Shown piece after piece: positions 47,001 through 62,000 of a stretch of DNA of 64,000 bases. Below the pieces are notes generated by a model. That model searched no databases. It worked only from the letters and a program-made list of their open reading frames with translations, and was not told the origin of the DNA. Source of the stretch: Strix aluco (lineage: Eukaryota; Chordata; Aves; Strigiformes; Strigidae); the NCBI RefSeq assembly GCF_031877795.1, contig NC_133946.1:9833144-9897143 (forward strand). Direction: 5' to 3'. How positions within the stretch are numbered: position 1 is the stretch's first letter; the number at the start of each line of letters is the position of its first letter. Made by a program: the position numbers and the translations under genes.

Positions 47001-50000
47001 ACATTTCCTTGTGTCACTATTCACACTAAATATCACAATCTTTAGTGGTTTGCAGAGGAAACAAGCCCCAGTCTATAAATGTAATCAACACTGTCATCCT
47101 CTACACTTTTGCAGCTCCCCACACATTCAACCCAAAAGAGACAAATCGTCATACGTGGCAAATTGTCACAGACTATGACAGAATGAATAGTGGGTTTATA
47201 TATTGCTTAAAATATTACTACCTAATATTAATGCATGCAAAGTTCTGCAATTTATGGGATGGAATGTAATTTTTTTTTTAATACTACTGAATTTCAAGTA
47301 CTACTAAGACCATTTAAATGAATTTGATTCTTTCTTAGTCACAACCACTTGTAGCAAGCCAAGAAATTTTTCTCTAGATAAGGTTACAACATAAATATGG
47401 AGTCAGCTGTTACTACAAAGAAAAATAAAGAAAGATGATTTGGTTAATATAAGTGAAGAAACAGGTACTGCAAGGCAGATTAAAAAAAAAAAAAAAATCA
47501 AGTTAAAACCAGCATTTGTTACATGTATTGCTAAAAACCACATACCATCAATGGCAAATCTTATAAGGTACTGTTGGCAATTTCCCCAAAAGAAGCAACA
47601 ACAGAAGAAATCAGCAACAGTACATTACAAGTCGCCATTGCTGCAGGAACCTGCATGCACAAAACTGATGGGAAACTATGTTCTCACTGGCTGACCAAAT
47701 CGCAGTGTAGGGTAGGAGTGGAGGGGGAAGGGACGCTGAGTGCTCATCAGGTGTAACGGCAGGAAAAAAGAAACAGAAAGGTCATGCTTATCCCAAGGGG
47801 AAAAAATGCAAAATTAAACACGGACTGACGCAGATGAAATTTTACAACTGTTATTAATATTGCATGTGGATCTGTAGTTACCACAGATGAGATAACAGGT
47901 AGTTTTAATGAAGGGAATATTATTCTCTTTCAATTTCAAAACACTACATGCCTAAGTCGCTCAAAAGAAGAGACATGATCCTTAAAACATTTCTATGCTT
48001 ACATACTGAACTTCCAAATTGATCATGTAAATGGAAAATAATTCAATTGCAGATTAAAAAGAGAAGGCTCAAATTAACTAACTGGATCAATTATGATGGT
48101 AGATTGTGCACATTAAAATTTGCCATTAATTCCTGTACAGTTAACTAACAGGACAAAAATTATAATGTAGTACTAGATGGCAAGGAAAAAAGCAGTAAAG
48201 ACTATCTGAAATTTAACAAGACTTTTATAAGTTTTAATAGAAGCTGCTTCACTTTCTCATCTGTTTTATTAATAATTTAGAATAAAGTATAAAACCTGAG
48301 ATTTCTTGAAATGTTACTTTCTGTAGGTAATTTAATATTTTTAATTAGTTCCAAACCATTGCCAGTTAATGTTATTCAGCTGACCTATACAAGCAACACT
48401 TACTAACAGACTACTAAATATTCTAAGACAGGTTTCTCATTAATTATATTTAAAGAGAAACTCCATCTCAGGTTCATTTTACTAAAGCACCACCTTCACT
48501 CATCAAATTCAGACCAACACTATAGCTTCCCACACCTTCACCAGTTGTTCTGGGCAGGCAGCTTTAATATTTCAATGGTGAACTTTTTCTCACTGATCAT
48601 TCATATGCAGACAAGAAGCGTTCGAAGTGAGTTCAAGCAGTCTTACAGAGCAGCAACTCAGATGGCAAATAAAACAAGCACATCTACGCATAAAATTATG
48701 CAAAAAAAAAAGATGAACATATGAAAAACAGATTCAGGGAAATAGGAAAAAGTAGAAATTGCAAATTTAAGCAATTTCACTAACTATACAAAACTTTTGA
48801 CTGCAGAAATCAGTCACGGTGGTGCGCTATCAATTCATTCTGAAGTACAGCAGACAGACACAAATATATATCTCATGTATAAATATGATCATTTTATCGT
48901 AAATAAAACAATTCACCTTCTCTCTCCTCCTCAATCTGAGCCATTCGCAAGGCCATAGCAGATTTCTCTTCTCTGACTTGATCGCGGGACTCCTCTGACT
49001 CTGGTACGTTCTCCTGCCATTCCAAGAGCTGACTCTGCAGTTCATCCACACTGCCTGATTCACTGGCCTAACAAGGGAAATTGTGCATGAAAATATATTT
49101 ACAAATCCCACTGCAAATGTAAATAACATTTTAAGCTGACAAACCATTCGCAGAGAAAACAAACCATTATTAATTTACCACTCTGCATAAATAAAAATCT
49201 ATCAAAGTGATTATAATTGCCATTGTGGATTACGTGAAAAGCAAGCCTCATCACTTTGTAAAATATCAAAAATGTGCTTTTAACCTGAAATATTTTTAAA
49301 CAAAAAAGGCTTTTTTAAACAAAATATTTTTGTTGCACATTTTCATCTTAGTAACATTTCAAAGTAAAACAATATTCAACTGTCATTATGTGGGATAACA
49401 AATCTCTATTAACTTGTTTTCCATGAACAGAATAAACATGTTTCTGCCTTTCCATCAAAATAAAAACTGTTCTAAGTTTTTACCAAAAAAACCCCCAACT
49501 TCTCCACAAAATTTGGAAAAAACAAGTTCTTTTTTAGCAAAATATAATTAGCTGTTTCAAACTCGCTCTACTGCTAAGGTTGTACAAAGTTACCATGATT
49601 AATGTACACTGTTAATCAATCTAAAGGCCTTGAGCAGTATTTTCTTAGTCTTCTCATTTTCTTATCCAGACCTGTACATCTGTCAAAGGTACAGCTATTA
49701 TTTCCTTCCGAAAGCTATTCGTAACGTATAGAAAATAATAGCCACACTTTGATGATTCATATTCAAATAAATAGTGAACTGCTTGGAAAAATGTAATTTA
49801 AGGTACATGGCAAAGTAAGTAGGAATCAGTCTTTTTAAGTAATTCAAAATCTGTCAGGTTGTTATCCAACTGAACAGCTACTGATGGTGACAATTCCATA
49901 TATCACTAAATTAATTTTCAGCTCCAAACTCCAGCTAACACACTTTTTAAAGTCTAATCAGCACTATTTGAGTTAATCAGTAACTCATACAAATCAATTT

Positions 50001-53000
50001 TGACGTTAACCTGTGAAGCTGCCCTCTTTGTAACTTGGTCGAGATCAGCTTGCAACTTTCTTTGCTGCTCTTCATAGACTTCCAGCTTAGTCAGCAATTC
50101 TTCTACAAAAACATAATAAATTTCATTCATCAGGACACAAAACTAAAAGGAAGATCAATAAAAAATTAAAAGAAAGATTCAAAATGAAAATTCACATGTT
50201 AATTCATTTCAGTTAGAAGACCTCTGTTGGGCTGTATTATCTGACTTCTTAATTATTAAATATTGACGAGTGCTTTAAATCTAACGTGCTAACAATTTAG
50301 GCTGGTAAACTGAAAATTCTACCATTTTCCATTTACAGAAAGGATGTCAGAGAAGATAACACAGAGGGAAACAGAAAAATCTCTCACAGAGCTCCACTTT
50401 AAACTATCTAAGGTTTTAAACAAAAAATCTCTCTCAAATCCTTACAGAAAATAAAGACAATTTTTAATTGACTTGAACTCACTGCTCTCAGTTTACTGTA
50501 TATACTCTGATAAATTTTCTAAGTATGTTTGATCTCATTTTTCCTCCTAAGGAGAAGCTTCTTCCACTTCCTGCAAAAGTTTACACCTATTCTGCCCAAG
50601 TCTAAATACAACAAGAATTATGCACAGGTAGATTCAGGAAAGGAAAAGCTGAGCTGTAACTCTGACTTAAATACTGTATGCTACTGTTCACAGTTGCATG
50701 AAGGTACTTCAGAATCTGCTTTGAAGAAAAAAAAAGATACACTTTGAAAAATTAGAAAGTTCATTTATCTTTGTCTCTTTACTTTGAATCATCTGCAAAA
50801 GACTATTTTTTTACCATTTTGAGTTCTGATTTCATATAATGATTGCAGTTTTGACTGTAGTTCTTCATTTTCAATTTGTAATTCTGAGACACGGTTGTTT
50901 AAGGCAGATACATCATTATTCTTTGATGAAAACTAAAAGAAAAAATAGTTATGAGTTTTTCAAATGTACCAAAACACTAGAAACACAAAGTCAATGCAAC
51001 TTTTTTTTCTGATTTTTTAGTAAGATTTAGAATAGCTGTTCTTCTACTGTTTGTAAGTGCAATAAACCAGCTAATCTCTGACAAATTTACTCCTGAAAGC
51101 TGGTAACACCAATTTGTACTAGTTTTTGTTGAAACTTCATCCAGTTTCAACATTTTATGTCCATTCAATTTTTATACATTAATTCATATATAAAGATACT
51201 TTGAGTAAATTATTTTAATATTCTCTTTACCCCATATTTTACTTTTTTTCAGTCAAATCTCCAAGCACAAAACAGGCATGGAATATTAAACAATGTTACA
51301 CATACATTTTTTAGTTCATCCTCCAGCTGTTTGATTCTTGATTTAGACCAAGCCTTCATTTTCAGAAACTTTGCTTCAGATTTGCTAGCTTCTTCTGTTT
51401 TCAATTTCACTTGCACTAAGAAACAAGACACAAGAAATTATCTAAAAATGTAGAAAGATTATTAATACAAGCCCTATGTTTAATTCCTTTAGCAATTGGA
51501 AGTTATACACTTATACAAGACAACTGCATTTACAGAAAAACATACTAAGAAATGCAGTGAGAAATTTATAGTTCATGTGATTATCTTGGTATTCCTATAA
51601 CCCTCATTATTACAGTATTTGATTGTAGATGCTTTTTAATTAGTGTGGCAGTAACTCTTCCACAAATCTAATGTAGTTATACTCGCAACAGGTATGAAAT
51701 TGGTCTACAATACATAACAGTCTGGGGCAAAGGAACTCTTCATATGTAACAACTGTTTAAATAGGATACCTTCTAAATCTTCCACCTTCTCTTTGGTTAT
51801 AGACTCCAGATCTCTAACTTCTTTTGACTTAGTCTGTCTGCTACCACTTAATTCTGCCACTTGTTTCTTAAGCTGAAACAGGGCCTGATCTTTCTCTTGC
51901 AGCTCAGTTTCATGTTTCTCTTGAATTTCATGCAGTTCAGCATTATATTTCTCCTTAACTTTTGTCATTTCAAGCTCATGTTTCTCCATCATGTCTCTTA
52001 ACTGAGCTCTCATTACATGTTTCTCAGCATCCAATTTAGACTGGAGGTTTTCTTTTTCAGACAGAAGACGTTTCAGGTTTTCGTTAATCTCCTGTAAAAA
52101 ACAAAACAAACCTTTATATTTTAATGCAAAGTATTTTTAGTACCACTGTCAAATATATCTCTACCCCTACATACATTATAATCAGAAATCAGGGCTACTG
52201 TTGGTAACCTGGCTCTACCACAAAAGCTACTCAGCTCTGGCTTTCCAAGACCGAAGTGGGAACTTCAGTAAAATGGCATCACTACGAGTGCAAACTACAT
52301 GCACCCTCTCCCACAGGTGAAAATGAAATAAAAAAGAATGTTTGGTTCTACAGAATATAAATAAAAAACAACAGAAGCAGATCTAACAGTGATCCCAAAG
52401 ATTAAGAATGTTCACTACAATGCCACCCAGGTGTTGTGACCTACATTCATTAGAACCGGCAAACTGATCTAGTTATTCTTTACAATATTTTCTTGCTAAC
52501 TAGTTTTCTGTTAGTGCTTACTTTTAGTGCCTTTACATTAGTTATTTTACTGCATAAAGAAGTAGAAAACATTACAGATCACTGTAGCAGAGCAGTCCAC
52601 TCACATTAGACCTGCTGTTCAAAAACCTACTTTCATGATACATAGACCAAAGAATATAAACTATCCGAGTAAAGAAGCTGCACAGGGAACACTTCCAAAA
52701 TACGGTTAAAACTGTTTATGTTAACAAAGAAAGTCTTCCTGCTATTTTAATACTTAAACTGTAATGGAATCTCAGCTTTAAGGGCTTTAAGTTCATGCTG
52801 TCACAGTCAAAGCTTCCCCCTACACTCAAGGTGTGCGCCTCTGTCCCCTGAGCACTAAGTACCATCAGTTCTTGCAGAGCATCACTGCAGGAAGATGCAT
52901 CTAACCCAAAAGAACAAAAAAAACCCAACAACAACAAAACCATACTGCATAAGGCAGGAAGCATAACAAATGGGAAAGACAAATGAAACAGGCTTCAGCT

Positions 53001-56000
53001 ACCAGTAATCTTAACTACCCGAGCAGGACGTCTACCTGGGTACATAGTTGAAACTATTTCTAGTAAGATTTTGATTCTGGCAGCCCTCTTGGTAAGTTGA
53101 AAATTTGTTGGAAATAGTATAGCTAAAATGCTGGACCTGGCACCCCAGACAAGCTATAAAGCATCTGATTCAGCAGAGTCCCAAAAGCCTAAGACTGCAA
53201 TGTCCTTTTTCGACGCTGTTGAACTGAAGCAGCAGCACTGAAGGGCTACAACCAGAGCTCATGCTAGGTGCTTAAACACCAAGGACCTTGATTAGGTATT
53301 GCTTTTGCAATCAGTAGAAATACAGCAAAAGGAAAGGCACACAATTAGCAAAACGCTCCCTTTGAGGGGAGGGGGAAGAAAAGCCTCAGTTTTGGGGCTC
53401 ACTGCTATCTCTAACTAGAGAAGCTGAAACCTTTTGACAGCAAAGTCTTCCCCGCATGGCAAGTTCCCAAAATAAATCAAGACAAACTATGGGTGAGTGT
53501 TGAAAATTTTGTATTTCATGGACTTTACCTCTCCTCTAAGTTAATTTCCTAACTGGAATTAATATTTGTTTGTACAACTATGGTTGCATTATTAGCCTAT
53601 GTCAAAGCCTCCCAAAGAACTGCCTAAAAATTTAACGCGAAACTGTCTTTCGTGCACAACCAAACACCTTTTTGAACTTGTAACAGACTTGATGAGTTTA
53701 GTTGTGCACGGATGCTATTTCTTACTTTCAGTTGTTGGTCCTTGGCATCCAGTTCTTTTTGCAAGACATCTATCACCTGTGTCCTTCCCAGCATAACTTC
53801 TTCCTTTTCATGGAGCTTCTGTTTCAAGGCCTTTAGTAGCTAGAAAAAAAAAAAACAACAAACAACACACCAAACCCCACACCTTTCAGAAGAGAAAGAA
53901 GAAGACTTATCTTTATTTTCCCAACCAGATATCTAAACTATGCCACAGAGGTTAGCAATTACATGATTCCAAATTCCCATGTCTAACTAAATCAAAGCAA
54001 GCTATCGAGTTTCCAAAGCAACATACCTGTTCTAGGTCAGCACTTGCATCAGATTTAGCAGCTAATTTAAAGAGCTCCTGCTCATGCTTTTCTCTCTGTG
54101 CTTCTAGTTCCTTTTCCTTCTCCTGGATAATATTTTGAAACACACGTACCTAAAAACACATAGAAAGTAAAATGAAACCAGTCCACAGAGGTATAGTAAA
54201 AGTACACTGAATTATCTAACTAAAGGTACAGCAAGATACTGTATTCTATCTTAAGTCTCAGTTTTGCTTCCAACAATAAATATAGTAATCAATCAGTGAT
54301 TACTGATGTCAGTGGTGCATGCAGATAAACCTCCAACTTACATTAAACTTGTCTTAATTTCACAACAACAAACTTTAAGTGAGAAGCACAGTACCATTCA
54401 TTTTTGTTTAACATCACTGATCTTCACCTTTCTTTTTTGGATGCCATTGTTCTGAGACTTCTAATTTCTAAAAGATTACACTAATCATGTTCATTTCTAG
54501 CAAGTTTCTATCAATTAAGCCCAAATGGCAGCTTTGAAACCTAACTGCTTCCTCCTTAGAAACCTGTATTCTACTTTAACATGTCTTTGTTAGCTATCTT
54601 AAAATTTTTATAAGAACTGGACGTAACTTTTGGAATCTTGCTAATGTTACTTTGAATAAATTCACACGAAGTCTTACCCAGATTTATATTTGAATGATGA
54701 CATTGTGCTCACCAAAATGGCTTTTACAGTCTCAACTGTTTGTCTTTTTCTTTCTTTCCTGTATCATAACTAATTCCCTGTGTGCTACTGAACACATGCA
54801 GTCACCTTCAGGATCAAAAGTAGCATTTTTATTACAGATAAAATAAACTCAGGCATCAATACCGAGATGAATAGTTTCATACATGGTAGAACTCAAATAC
54901 TGAGAGATCAGGCACATCACATTAAAATCTGAGATTTAGCTTCCAAGGGAGTTGGAAGAGCCTGGTAACATCAAAGAATGGATAACATACTCCCTTGTTC
55001 CACCTTTTTTTTTTTTTACATATTATTTAACAAGTTGTTGTTTTTCTTGGCCTGTTAATCAGCTGCTAACTTCTAGAACAGTTTCCTATTAAGCATATCA
55101 AATGTCTTCAGCTATTTTTCAGTCAGGAGGAAAACACAGTATTTTCCCATGCTACCCAGTGTGCCACAGACCTCACGGCACTAGTGAAAGTGATCTGCCA
55201 AAGAGCCATTTGTGCAAGAGCCGTTACAAGAATCCAAAAACCACTACCAGCCATCGCATGTTTACATGTTTGCACCTTCAGGTACACTGCTACAAGAGAT
55301 GTTTGAAGGTTCTTCAGCTGGAATTCTGCACAACTCATTTCACTGTTACACACCAGTTCCCCCATGCCCAAACACCAGCCACATCCTTAAATTCCTTTCT
55401 TGCACAAAACTTTCAACTTCAATTATCACCAGTACAAACCACCTACCACTTCGTTATTCTCATTTCATCTGATCACCATATAGATCTTTACTCAAGAATT
55501 GTCCAAAATTAAAAATGGCATTTCTTAACTATTGAGATAGAAACACTATAGCCAAGATACCACTTCTTCCACCAAAGAACGTAAATACTTTTTACAGTGT
55601 GTTTACTTACATTTTCCATATATGTAGCTTCTTCTCCTTGGAAACGCTCTCTTTCTTTGCTCTGAATATTTTTAAGACTCTCAATCTGTTCCTGGAACAA
55701 GCTACATTTTTCCTCACTGTCTCCAACCTTTTTGGTAAGGTTCTGAATTAGAATCTGCATGCTTTGTAGTGATGACTCTTTAACAGCCAGCTGATTCTTT
55801 AGAATGCAAATCAAAAGACAATTAGAAGAATAGACCCAGAAAAAAGATAAAGCAATCACCATAAAGCCACCTCCTAGCCCTTCCCTCAGTTAAAGCAACA
55901 TTAAACACAAAATTCAGGTTTGGTTTTAATTTGAATGAAATTTGTCAGCAGATTCTGAAATCAATACTAATACACATAAACGGTACTGACAAAAGAAGCA

Positions 56001-59000
56001 AATATAGATCTACTAACATAAATGAAAATAATCCATAAAGAATTTTTATTCACATGAATGACTGCAGGGGATTTGTGCTTCAGAGAAGGATCCACCATAT
56101 AACGCATCAGAACTCGTTGATTCCTTGAAACCTCTGTGGAGATTTTAGATTTGAGCTGCTAATATACCTTCAATTCTTCATTGGGCAAGAGCATTTCATT
56201 GGCAACACCACTTGATCCACACGCTATCTGTAGATCGATGATGTAAGCATCTCTTTCAGCTAACTTCTTTTCTTTCTCTGCCAGCATGGCATCCATTTCA
56301 GCCCCACGACAGCGCTGGGCCTCCAGTTCAACACACTGAAAATGAAGAGATAGCATTGCTTGTCATCTGTACTTCCATCTACAGCACAGAAGAACAGTTT
56401 GCACTACTTCCTTATTGCCTGTTTCAGGGTACTGAAAAACTTATAATCAAATGTATAACCTGGTTCAATTTTAAGTGTAATTTTTAATTACTGAGCTTTT
56501 CTCTCTGAAATTCTGCAGCATTCACGTTTCTGCAACTTTCGACAGCCAACAGTCACACCCACAAAACACATCACTGCACAGAACAGCTACAGACCGTAAC
56601 GTGAAATCATCCCTTGACTATATTTCTTCCTGTATGACTTATTTTTGTGACAAGAAAAACTGATGCAAAACAGGATTTTTGTTCAAAATACAATATTTAA
56701 ATACAGCATTAACCCACAAATTTCATATTTGTGTATTCTATCCCATTCATTTTCAAGCGACTACAAAAGCATGCTTGAGGATTCACTCCTCACTGAAGAC
56801 ACAGTGACAGAATTCTCACTGCCTTTGCTCAGTCAGGTTGTAGCACATAAACCTCTCTGTCTACTCAACAGAAAACTCTCTGCATGTCTGTTTAGTAATA
56901 TAACATATAATTAAATATATAAATATATTAAATACAAATATATTTAAATAAACACATTTAAACATAATCCTACACCACAAATGTGAAAACCCACACACTT
57001 AGCTTTATATAAAACACCACCTTTTTTTGCAACTCTTCATTTTTTTGTGTGATCTGGGATTCTAGTTCTTCTATTCTCCTTCTCAGTACTAGTATTTTCC
57101 CACGATTTGCTGCAGCATTTTCCTGGTCACCATCTTTTGATGCCTGCAAAAACAGAGAGTTTTGCATTCTGTCAATAGGTAACACCTGACTTCTGTACCT
57201 CTACTATTCAAATAATACTGGTAAGAAAAAGCAGACTTTACTCGTGGTTTGTATTTCAGTTCTCTCATATATTACATATTCCATGTAGACGCTAGACAAA
57301 CTGGCCACAGAATTTATATCACACTTTTAAAAATCTTTGTATTTAAATTATTAATGATAATTATTGCTGCAAAGTGGATTAAAACATGCAATAAGGGCAT
57401 TCATTTCCTCTAGCAGTTGGAACCCATATAATCTGGCAAGCGTAGTCCATAAAACTCAGAGGGGAAAAAAGTGTAAAAAAACCTGTTCCTAAGCACAATT
57501 TCCAGTCAGAATTTCAGTTTGTGTAACTACCGGGTTATAGAAATTATTTGGCATTACAAAAAAAATCAAGTGCAATTGCTAATATGTTTTATTAGCAAAG
57601 TAGATCAGCTGCATAAATACGGAATGTCTTCAAGGACACCTAGGGACTTCAAACTGATCTGTTTCTGTTCCCTTTCAGCATTCCTTTAAAAAACAAATTC
57701 CCTAGAAATATTAAAGCCTCATTAAAGTTATTTTAGAAGCTGCAAGAAGTCAAAATATGTTATTCTGAGGAAATACAAGTCTACTCACACAACCACACTA
57801 CCACAAACAGACTCAAGAATCTTTGTTAACGGTAAAACACTGGTCACTTAAATGAGACATTCCTACATTTAATTCATATTTTGCCACCAAGGACATTTTT
57901 ATATTTCCATTTTTATCTTGGACATTAAAGTAACAAGTGAGGGTTTTTTTCATTTCTTCTTGAAAACCTACCTTCCTGATTCACACGTGTTAAAAGTTTG
58001 AGCTGCTAATAAGATGAAGATCAGTAAGAATTTTTTTACTAAACAATTTGAAAGTTATGTACAATTTTCTAAATTGCTATAGAAAGATAAAAGAATTAAA
58101 TAGAAATGCACAGATGGACTGACAGCACCCGCAGTCTACCCTGGTCCTAATCTGATGCAGCTCAAAATTTGAATCTCAGTTCCACATCCAAGTCCAGCAA
58201 GCAAAACTGTCTACAGCCTTACAGAAATTATGTCTGCTTCAAAAATGTAAGGACACTTACTTTCTTCTGTTCTGCTTTTGCCTCTAAGCCTCCTGATTCT
58301 GATAACTGTTTCTTAAGTTCTTCCAATTGTGAGGTTAATGATGCAACCTTGGCTTTGTTTTGCAACTTCAACTTGGAGAGTCTGGCATCAGCAGATTCCT
58401 TCTCCTCCTACAAACACCGTGAAGGACCAAATTAGCTAAATGAACAACTGCATCCTTCAATTATTCCACGAAATTTAAAAAAAAAAAAAAAAAAAGAGAG
58501 AGGGAAAAATCTAGAGCGGTTACCAAAAAAATCTTTCCGCTAAAGAAACATTATAATGTCACATGCAACAGGTCTGCATATACGAAACAACCTTCCTTTC
58601 ATAGGAGGGTTTTTTTAAACAGTCTTTTTGACAAGAATACACACATGGTACCTTTAACTGAAGATCTTTTGTTCGAAGCTCAGCATCCTTCTCTCTGACA
58701 AGCTCCTTTAGCTGTGTTACCAGCTGTTCAGTACTCGTCAGCTGTTCAGCCAAATCTGCCACCGACATGCTTCTTGCATCTTGCGAGCCTGCAGCCTGCA
58801 GACATTAAATATACTTTGAACAAACAAAATGGTGCAGACAATACCGCTTCTGCAAAAAAGTCTTCAGTTGGTGTTTGGGGTTTTTTTTAAAAACATTCAG
58901 TAAATCTTGTAAGAGTGCAATACTAAAACTTACATATACTATATGTACCTATACCAGACCGTTTTCAGCAAGTTTTATAGATACATCAAATTATAAATCT

Positions 59001-62000
59001 TAGGAACTGGTTTAGCAATATTTGTTTGAAAAACAGCAAAACCATCAAAGCATCTACGTATCTAAAAGTGAATTTCTTCATTTACTGGATCTACATTGTA
59101 ATAACCAGTAGTGTTACTGAACCTAGTGGCAATATAATATTGATACTGAACATACTATACACAAAACATAAACTTGGGATAAAGCTTATGTAATTCCCAC
59201 TGATGTTTTCTTAAAGCAAGATAAGCATACTGAAGAGGAATCGACCAGCTCTGTTACATGCAAGAGATTAAATACCGAGCAAACAGGAAGCAAAAAGCCT
59301 ACCTGACTTTTACAGTCCTAAAACTGAGTCATGGTAAAACTAGTTGAGCAACTTATTTACAAAAGAGCAAATACATACAATTAGTATATTATCAATTAAA
59401 GATTCTCTATGCTAGAAATTTGTAAGAAAAAAATAATTTTAATAGTAATTCAATACTTACTATGCTTTTGGAAGGAGAATCATCTCCACTACCCCATTTC
59501 CACATAGTTTCACGATGGCTATGAAAACATAAATGAAATAATACCACAGTAAATATCAGTGATGCTCAGATAACTGTAATTAACTCATACTTCTCTTTAC
59601 GTATTTCACTGTAAAATGCCAGAAACTAATTTGTTTGTTCAATTCTGACAGCATCTCTGATCTCAACCACGTTACTAGTTAAGAAATAATGAAATTATGT
59701 ATAAAATATGCATTATATGCCTTTTCTAAAACACTGCTAGTCAGTAAAATGTCAACACTATCACAAATAAGTCACAAGTGTTCCTTGCTTCTTTTGCGCA
59801 CAATCAAGTACCACAAATTTCTAAATGGCACCAAAGCACCAGACATAATTACAGTTTCTGATCATAGAAAGCTGTAGCTTCCTAATAAACACAACTGTAG
59901 GCCACAAAAAGGTTGTATAGGCAAAATCCTAAAGACTAAGTAGGTACAAGGCAGCTCAAAGGTTAAGACCTTTACTGAGTAATAGTGGCAAAACTGGCTG
60001 AGGAAAAAAATGAGCAAAGTCTACAAAATAGCCCATGCAGTAAATTCCAAATTGCGTTTTAGGGATATAATCTAAAAGAGCAGACTAACATATCTTGCTT
60101 GGCCTCTGGATAATATTCCACATAGCAGCACAATGGGAGAAGAGAAGCTGTACCTGTTCAGTAATTTTCACTCTCAACTAGCAACATCCAGAGGAAAATA
60201 ACATGTCCCTCCTAATCTGTACTACAGACTTCTGAAATATGCATACACAGGTCAGTCCTGAATTTGAAAAACAGTTTACAACAAACATTAGCACATATCT
60301 TATCTTAAAGTATTGAATTTGGAAAGCAGTTTATAATAAACATTAGCACATAGCTTATCTTAAAAAGTATGCAGAATGATAGCAGAGGCTGCTTCTAAAG
60401 CTGTTTATCATTTCAAAGCTAAAACCAGGAATCACAGACTGCAATCTATGGCCTACATTATCTACAAGGCCAAACTGGATTATGCTAAGAGTCTTTTCTA
60501 ACATTAAAATCAACAAACAAGCCATGGGCTTGGGGATCAGAATTACAGAACTTGTAAGTAAAAACTCCTCTCATAACTCCTCCAGAGCTGTAGCATTAAA
60601 TCTGTTCTCAGCAAAAAGCTCATTTCCAGAAACATAAAAGGGTTACCCAGGTACAAATAGGACAAAATGACTCACTAGATGTAACGTGGTAGTAGATTTG
60701 TATTCAATTTATGAATATTTCAGCTTATTTCCAGCTCTGACTGATGCAATCACTTTTACTCACTTCATGAGCCAACATTCCTACCTGAATACCATAACTG
60801 CTACTTTCTGATGTATTTTTATTTACATCACAGACACTACATATTGATGAGTTTTCCAAATGAAGCTGGGAAACAAAACTGAGCAGACTTTCCTTACCCA
60901 GCATAAAGTCAACCAATAATGGTTTTTGCTTTTCTTCTGGGGTACAGACAGCAAGTTAAAGCACTGAAGCTGGTGAAGCTGCAATCTGAACACTGGACCG
61001 CTCGACTCGATCCCTTCTCTTTGCAGTACATCTGAACAGAATTCAATTAACTTTTCTATCACCTTTTTCCTTCCTTTGGCAGCCTATGTCCTGGACATAG
61101 CACTACCAGGCATCAAGCATAAGAGAAGCAGGGAGTCCAAATTAACTGTGCTACCCTCTCTGAAGTTTTCACAGTGACAGATAATTTGTCTTTCTAAGAC
61201 AAACTTCTAAGGTTTCATGTTGCTTCATCACCGCTAGTACCTCATCCTGCTCTTCATCTTGCATATGTTAGTGTGCTGACAACCATTCTTTGTCATCCAC
61301 TACACACTCATTTCCACCAATCTCTTCTCCACTGAAGTACAACAGGGAGGATACTCAAATCTTTCACAAATTTCATGAGATACAACAGAGGCACATTTAA
61401 TTTCATGAGACAAGTTTCTTCTGATGCTCGAAGTACAACTGAGGTTTTGACTCTTATCACAAGAGGATGTTATCAAAAAAAAAAGTCCCATTGGCAGCTT
61501 TGCCTTCATACTCATCCATTCTGTTCTCCCAGCACTAGCTACAGCCAAATCCAGCTAAAAAAACTAACTATGTATTATTCATCTGAGTAGTTTCCAGCCT
61601 ACTTACTGCCCCTGAGTCAGATATCACAGGGCCCAGCACGAGGGGCAGTCAGGAGCACACAACTGTGCACAGGACAGATTTCAGCAGCAGCTCATAAGCG
61701 GTCACAGAAATCCCACAGCTTGAGGGTGAGCAATCCACATGGTAAAACATTGAACTGCATCGTTACAAATACCTATCTGGATGACTACCCAGGCAGAGAA
61801 ACAATCCACTGACTCCCACAGAACTACCTCCATTTGTCTGACTTTCCCCACAACTATTCCAAAATTGCTGATATAAAAAATGGCTTCAAAGAGCACTCAT
61901 GTGAGTTCTCACTATGAAGTTAAGGTAGGACCTTTCCCCCTTCCCTTACAGACATACATACAGTGGAAGAAAGCCCTGAGGCAGAACTCCACTCCTCTTA

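Noticed and set aside
55102..55512. 136-codon open frame, plus strand, within giantin intron 7
   Set aside because: No recognisable domain, no promoter or splice support, and a second chance frame overlaps it on the other strand.
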